A stretch of 64,000 nt of DNA, taken from assembly GCA_003243425.1 (NCBI GenBank), contig QFQP01000038.1:1-64000 (forward strand), written 5' to 3'. The translations under genes were made by a program, and so were the position numbers. The notes under the pieces were generated by a model. It worked only from the letters and a program-made list of their open reading frames with translations, was not told the origin of the DNA and made no database searches. Source of the DNA: Archangium gephyra (GTDB taxonomy: Bacteria; Myxococcota; Myxococcia; Myxococcales; Myxococcaceae). Numbering within the stretch: the stretch's first letter is position 1; each line of letters opens with the position of its first letter. Shown here piece by piece: positions 61,781 to 64,000 of the stretch.

Positions 61781-62408
61781 TCCACGCCTTCAAATTGTCG
61801 GCAGTCGCGGTGTCGAAGAGCCGGTGCGTGTCGTCGACTTCGATGAGCTTCGCGGCGGTGTTCTCGACGAGCGCGCGTGAATGTGTGAGCGGCACCGTTT
61901 CGTCGCGCGTGCCGTGCACGACGAGCACGTCGGCCTGCTCGGGCAGCCGTGACGGGGCGATGCGCGCGCGCTGCGCGACGAGCCGGTGGGCCGGGCAGAG
62001 AAGAACGGTGCGACCCTTCCAGTCTCCACGCGCGAGGAGCTCGAGCGCGACGGCTCCACCGAATGACGAACCGAGCACCACGTCGATGGCGTGACTGCGA
62101 AGCGCGGCGCGTTGAACGTCGACCGAGCGGCGCCACATGCGGCGCGTGACAGCCACACGAAATGGGGTCGCCGAGAGCGCGAGCAGCACCAGCGTCGCTG
62201 CGAACCACACCAGGCCCGCGAAGGCCGCGCTGATCAGCACCACCAGCGCGCTCAGCAAGGCGAGCTGCGTGACAGGGTCTTTCAAGATGGCCGAGCGGCT
62301 CGACGGCATCTGCACCGCGACCACCTCGAAGCCTGCGTCAGCCAGCGCCCGGGCCTTGTGGCCGCGAGGGCCGGACTCCAGCCCGTGAATGAACAGCACC
62401 GTGGTCAC
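61767..62408 (-). CDS. Alpha/beta hydrolase with inserted membrane segment
   Basis: The 213-residue protein starts TTVLFIHGLESGPRGHKARALADAGFEVVAVQMPSS, the opening of the YqiA/RBBP9-like small alpha/beta hydrolases. GSSFGGAVALELLA has the nucleophile Ser, VHGTRDETVP the Asp, and EVDDTHRLFD the His. Between residues ~47 and 85 is an unusual hydrophobic stretch (LALLSALVVLISAAFAGLVWFAATLVLLALSA), probably two membrane-spanning helices that would tether the enzyme to the membrane. The substrate is unknown. Confidence 0.83.
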   Translation of the reverse strand: MTTVLFIHGLESGPRGHKARALADAGFEVVAVQMPSSRSAILKDPVTQLALLSALVVLISAAFAGLVWFAATLVLLALSATPFRVAVTRRMWRRSVDVQRAALRSHAIDVVLGSSFGGAVALELLARGDWKGRTVLLCPAHRLVAQRARIAPSRLPEQADVLVVHGTRDETVPLTHSRALVENTAAKLIEVDDTHRLFDTATADNLKAWINAR

Positions 62409-62478
62409 GGCCGCGACTTACCGCAGCGGCCGCGAGTGCAACAAAAAGCCCGGCAGGCGGTGCGATTGCAGCACTCAT

Positions 62479-63675
62479 TCACGGAGGGCAGTTGGTGGGT
62501 GCGCCGCCGACGCCGTTGGTCTGCCGCAGGTAGAGGATTTCGGTGGTGAGGGAAGCGCCGACGATGCCGTTCTGGACGTAGTGACCGCCGCTCCGCTCCC
62601 ACCGTGCGTTCCAGAAGGTGTTGGCGTTCACCTGCAGGCGATAGGTGAAGCGGTGATCAATCGTGCGTGACTGTTCTGGCCACGACGGGCCGTTGGCGGT
62701 GCGGGTGACGCCTCCGAGGTTGTAGGTCTCTTGAAAGCGCCACGTGCCGTCGTTGTTGAGCCGCAGCCGCGCGAGTCGGGTGTTCGTTCCGTCGGAGTAC
62801 GTCGCGAGCCAGCACGAGTACGTGAAGTTGCCGAAGTCGTTGTTCACGTACGCGGTGAGCGCGCGGTTGGTGAGCGTCTGTTGGTACAGCCCCGCGGGCT
62901 GCGTGAACGTGAGCGGTCCCCACGTCTCGTGCGAGAGGTCGTTGCAGGTGGTGTCGTCGGTCACGCCGCCGTTGATGGCGCTCCAGGTGTGCGACTGGTT
63001 GGGAGTGACCTGGAACTCGGCGTAGGTGCCGCTCGCGTAGCCGAAGCACGCGTTGTTCTGCCGCGCGGGGATTCGTTCGACGCCGTCGATGACGACCGAC
63101 ACGAGCGGGAAGCTGGTGCCGTTGTTCACGCGGAAAGTGGTGGTGGTGCAGGTGCTAGGCTGACCCGTGCAGACGTAGTTCACGGTGACGGTGCACTGTG
63201 CGCAACCGTCGGTCGTGGAGGTGTTGCCGTCGTCACACGCTTCGCTCGGTGCGACGACTCCGTCGCCGCAGGTCGCAGTCGCGGTGCCGCCACCCGTCAC
63301 GGTGCCGCCGCCGCCCGTCGCAGTGCCGCCACCACCCGTCGCCGTACCGCCGCCGCCCGTCGCCGTGCCGCCGCCGACTGATCCGGTGCCTCCGCCCTGC
63401 GCAAACTCGCAGCGACTTCCGACGCACGAACTCCCGGAGGAACACGCCGTGAAACAGTCCCCGCAGAAAGCCGAGTCGCTCGTCACATCGCGACACGCGC
63501 CCATGCAGAACGACTGCACTCCGGGACATGAACTCGAGCCGCCGCCGGTGGCGCCTCCGTCGGTCGCTCGGCCTCCACCAGTCGCTCCAGAGCCCCCACC
63601 CGACCCGCCGTCTTCGGTGCTGCCGCCGCCACAACCAACGACCGCCACGCAGATCACGACGATGAACACGCGCAT
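62479..63675 (-). CDS. Lipoprotein with ATGGGG linker and myxococcal Cys-rich (DUF4215-type) repeat
   Basis: The 398-residue protein has a lipobox VAVVGC (Cys15), Gly-rich linkers, and a Cys block (CMGACRDVTSDSAFCGDCFTAC). A TATGGGG repeat follows (plus-strand ~63281-63380), then one Cys-rich repeat of the myxobacterial type (CGDGVVAPSEACDDGNTSTTDGCAQCTVTVNYVC). A C-terminal ~200-residue beta-rich domain completes it. An ATG-less extension to 63828 lacks protein character. Function unknown; the final domain could be a binding module (SFPLVSVVIDGVERIPARQNN). Confidence 0.83.
   Translation of the reverse strand: MRVFIVVICVAVVGCGGGSTEDGGSGGGSGATGGGRATDGGATGGGSSSCPGVQSFCMGACRDVTSDSAFCGDCFTACSSGSSCVGSRCEFAQGGGTGSVGGGTATGGGGTATGGGGTATGGGGTVTGGGTATATCGDGVVAPSEACDDGNTSTTDGCAQCTVTVNYVCTGQPSTCTTTTFRVNNGTSFPLVSVVIDGVERIPARQNNACFGYASGTYAEFQVTPNQSHTWSAINGGVTDDTTCNDLSHETWGPLTFTQPAGLYQQTLTNRALTAYVNNDFGNFTYSCWLATYSDGTNTRLARLRLNNDGTWRFQETYNLGGVTRTANGPSWPEQSRTIDHRFTYRLQVNANTFWNARWERSGGHYVQNGIVGASLTTEILYLRQTNGVGGAPTNCPP
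63281..63380 (-). repeat. In-frame 18-bp-type repeat encoding TATGGGG units
   Basis: Read on the minus strand it encodes four to five copies of TATGGGG or TVTGGG. It is the same kind of DNA as the minisatellite at 1-228 and the linker at about 29275-29370, in otherwise unrelated proteins. Confidence 0.75.
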
Positions 63676-63875
63676 GACGAAGATGGTGCCGCGTGCGCCA
63701 GTCTCACGTCCGTAGGCATTCTGTCGACCACCGGAACGCAGCGACCCTTCACGCGCGAACAGGGGGTGAGGTCTTTTGCACCGCACAGATCCAACAGACC
63801 CAGATCTGCAATCTCCAACTGCCCGCATTGACTCACCAACTCACCGGCCCGCGCGTTGCAGAACGATCGGCCGCC
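63676..63875. other. Upstream region of the 62479 lipoprotein gene
   Basis: No gene, terminator or clear promoter is seen. It holds the promoter region of the minus-strand lipoprotein and perhaps of a plus-strand gene starting at 63876. An open minus-strand frame across the end of the window has no motif and is not called. Confidence 0.5.
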
Positions 63876-64000
63876 ATGACCGAACGTCGCCTCGAACGCA
63901 CGCAAGCCGAGACCCGGGCGCTCCGAGATCTCGTCTCCAGGCCCGTCGATGCTGCTGCGTGGGCTGCGGCTCCAGTGCACCGCCTCCACGTGCTGGTGGC
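63876..64000 (+). CDS. Possible start of a further gene, cut by the window edge
   Basis: ATG 63876 opens a frame that reaches the end of the window without a stop (about 41 residues): MTERRLERTQAETRALRDLV and onward. The first half is a charged helix. About 70 percent G or C at third positions is lower than in the real genes here, so this call is weak. No product can be named. Confidence 0.3.
   Translation, partial: MTERRLERTQAETRALRDLVSRPVDAAAWAAAPVHRLHVLV

Noticed and set aside
63654..63989. A 111-residue minus-strand frame at the window end
   Set aside because: No domain, no clear start signal, and it overlaps the lipoprotein gene start in a different frame.

Overview
The window reads as a high-GC chromosome segment from a myxobacterium (phylum Myxococcota, probably close to Myxococcaceae or Cystobacterineae). 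The lineage is inferred from several marks. There is a MYXO-CTERM-type C-terminus (end of the 42691-44913 protein) and three DUF2378/TIGR02265 paralogs, a myxobacterial paralogous family. There is a pilA-pilG-pilH-pilI arrangement like that of Myxococcus xanthus, and many cysteine-rich lipoproteins carry (ATGGGS)n or DAG-rich linkers. The signalling inventory is rich (Ser/Thr kinase, FHA-sigma54 activator, PP2C). No rRNA, tRNA, CRISPR array, prophage or insertion sequence was recognised by eye.

Layout. 1-912: tail of a Gly/Cys-rich surface protein ending in a good terminator. 1006-2202: AI-2E-type transporter. 2226-12103: a glycoconjugate locus. Eight tightly packed minus-strand genes (epimerase, nucleotidyltransferase, FAD oxidoreductase, methyltransferase-GT2 fusion, GT-C glycosyltransferase, gmhA, gmhB, transaldolase) face a divergent heptose-7-phosphate kinase (hddA) and a methyltransferase. 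Together gmhA/gmhB/hddA/hddC-like genes describe GDP-D-glycero-D-manno-heptose synthesis, with transaldolase able to feed sedoheptulose-7-phosphate. 12353-22291: two type IV pilin genes bracket a bifunctional FAD monooxygenase/old-yellow-enzyme protein and two divergent TMTC-like membrane glycosyltransferases. The second pilin heads the pilGHI set and has a textbook sigma54 promoter. Both pilin genes share a palindromic box about 115-130 bp upstream.

22538-28961: a signalling/envelope block on the minus strand: PP2C phosphatase, then FHA-sigma54 activator, Ser/Thr kinase, amidase (frameshifted), HtrA protease and a lone PTS EIIA. A secreted sugar dehydrogenase runs the other way. 29131-39130: DUF4394 lipoprotein, esterase, membrane protein, single-domain receiver, AraC and LysR regulators, a tandem DUF2378 pair (second copy frameshifted) and an overlapping MarR-VOC-deaminase operon. 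39608-51451: third TMTC-like protein, ferredoxin-type reductase, M36-like metalloprotease, Cys-rich lipoprotein, RNase HI, a YhcG-type PDDEXK nuclease, LysR/GST pair and a TSP3-repeat lipoprotein. 51693-64000: DinG-like helicase, third DUF2378 protein, several lipoproteins including a 1,642-residue MopE-like repeat protein, a ComEC-like metallo-hydrolase and an alpha/beta hydrolase.

The most unusual non-coding signal is a 48-nt two-step palindrome present three times (32902, 33017, 51555). The distant copy carries compensatory base-pair changes, which suggests a structured repeat family that no gene in the window explains. Coordinates of starts were chosen from codon position, spacing, signal peptides and overlap with neighbours; all homology statements are from recognition of motifs, not from a database search.
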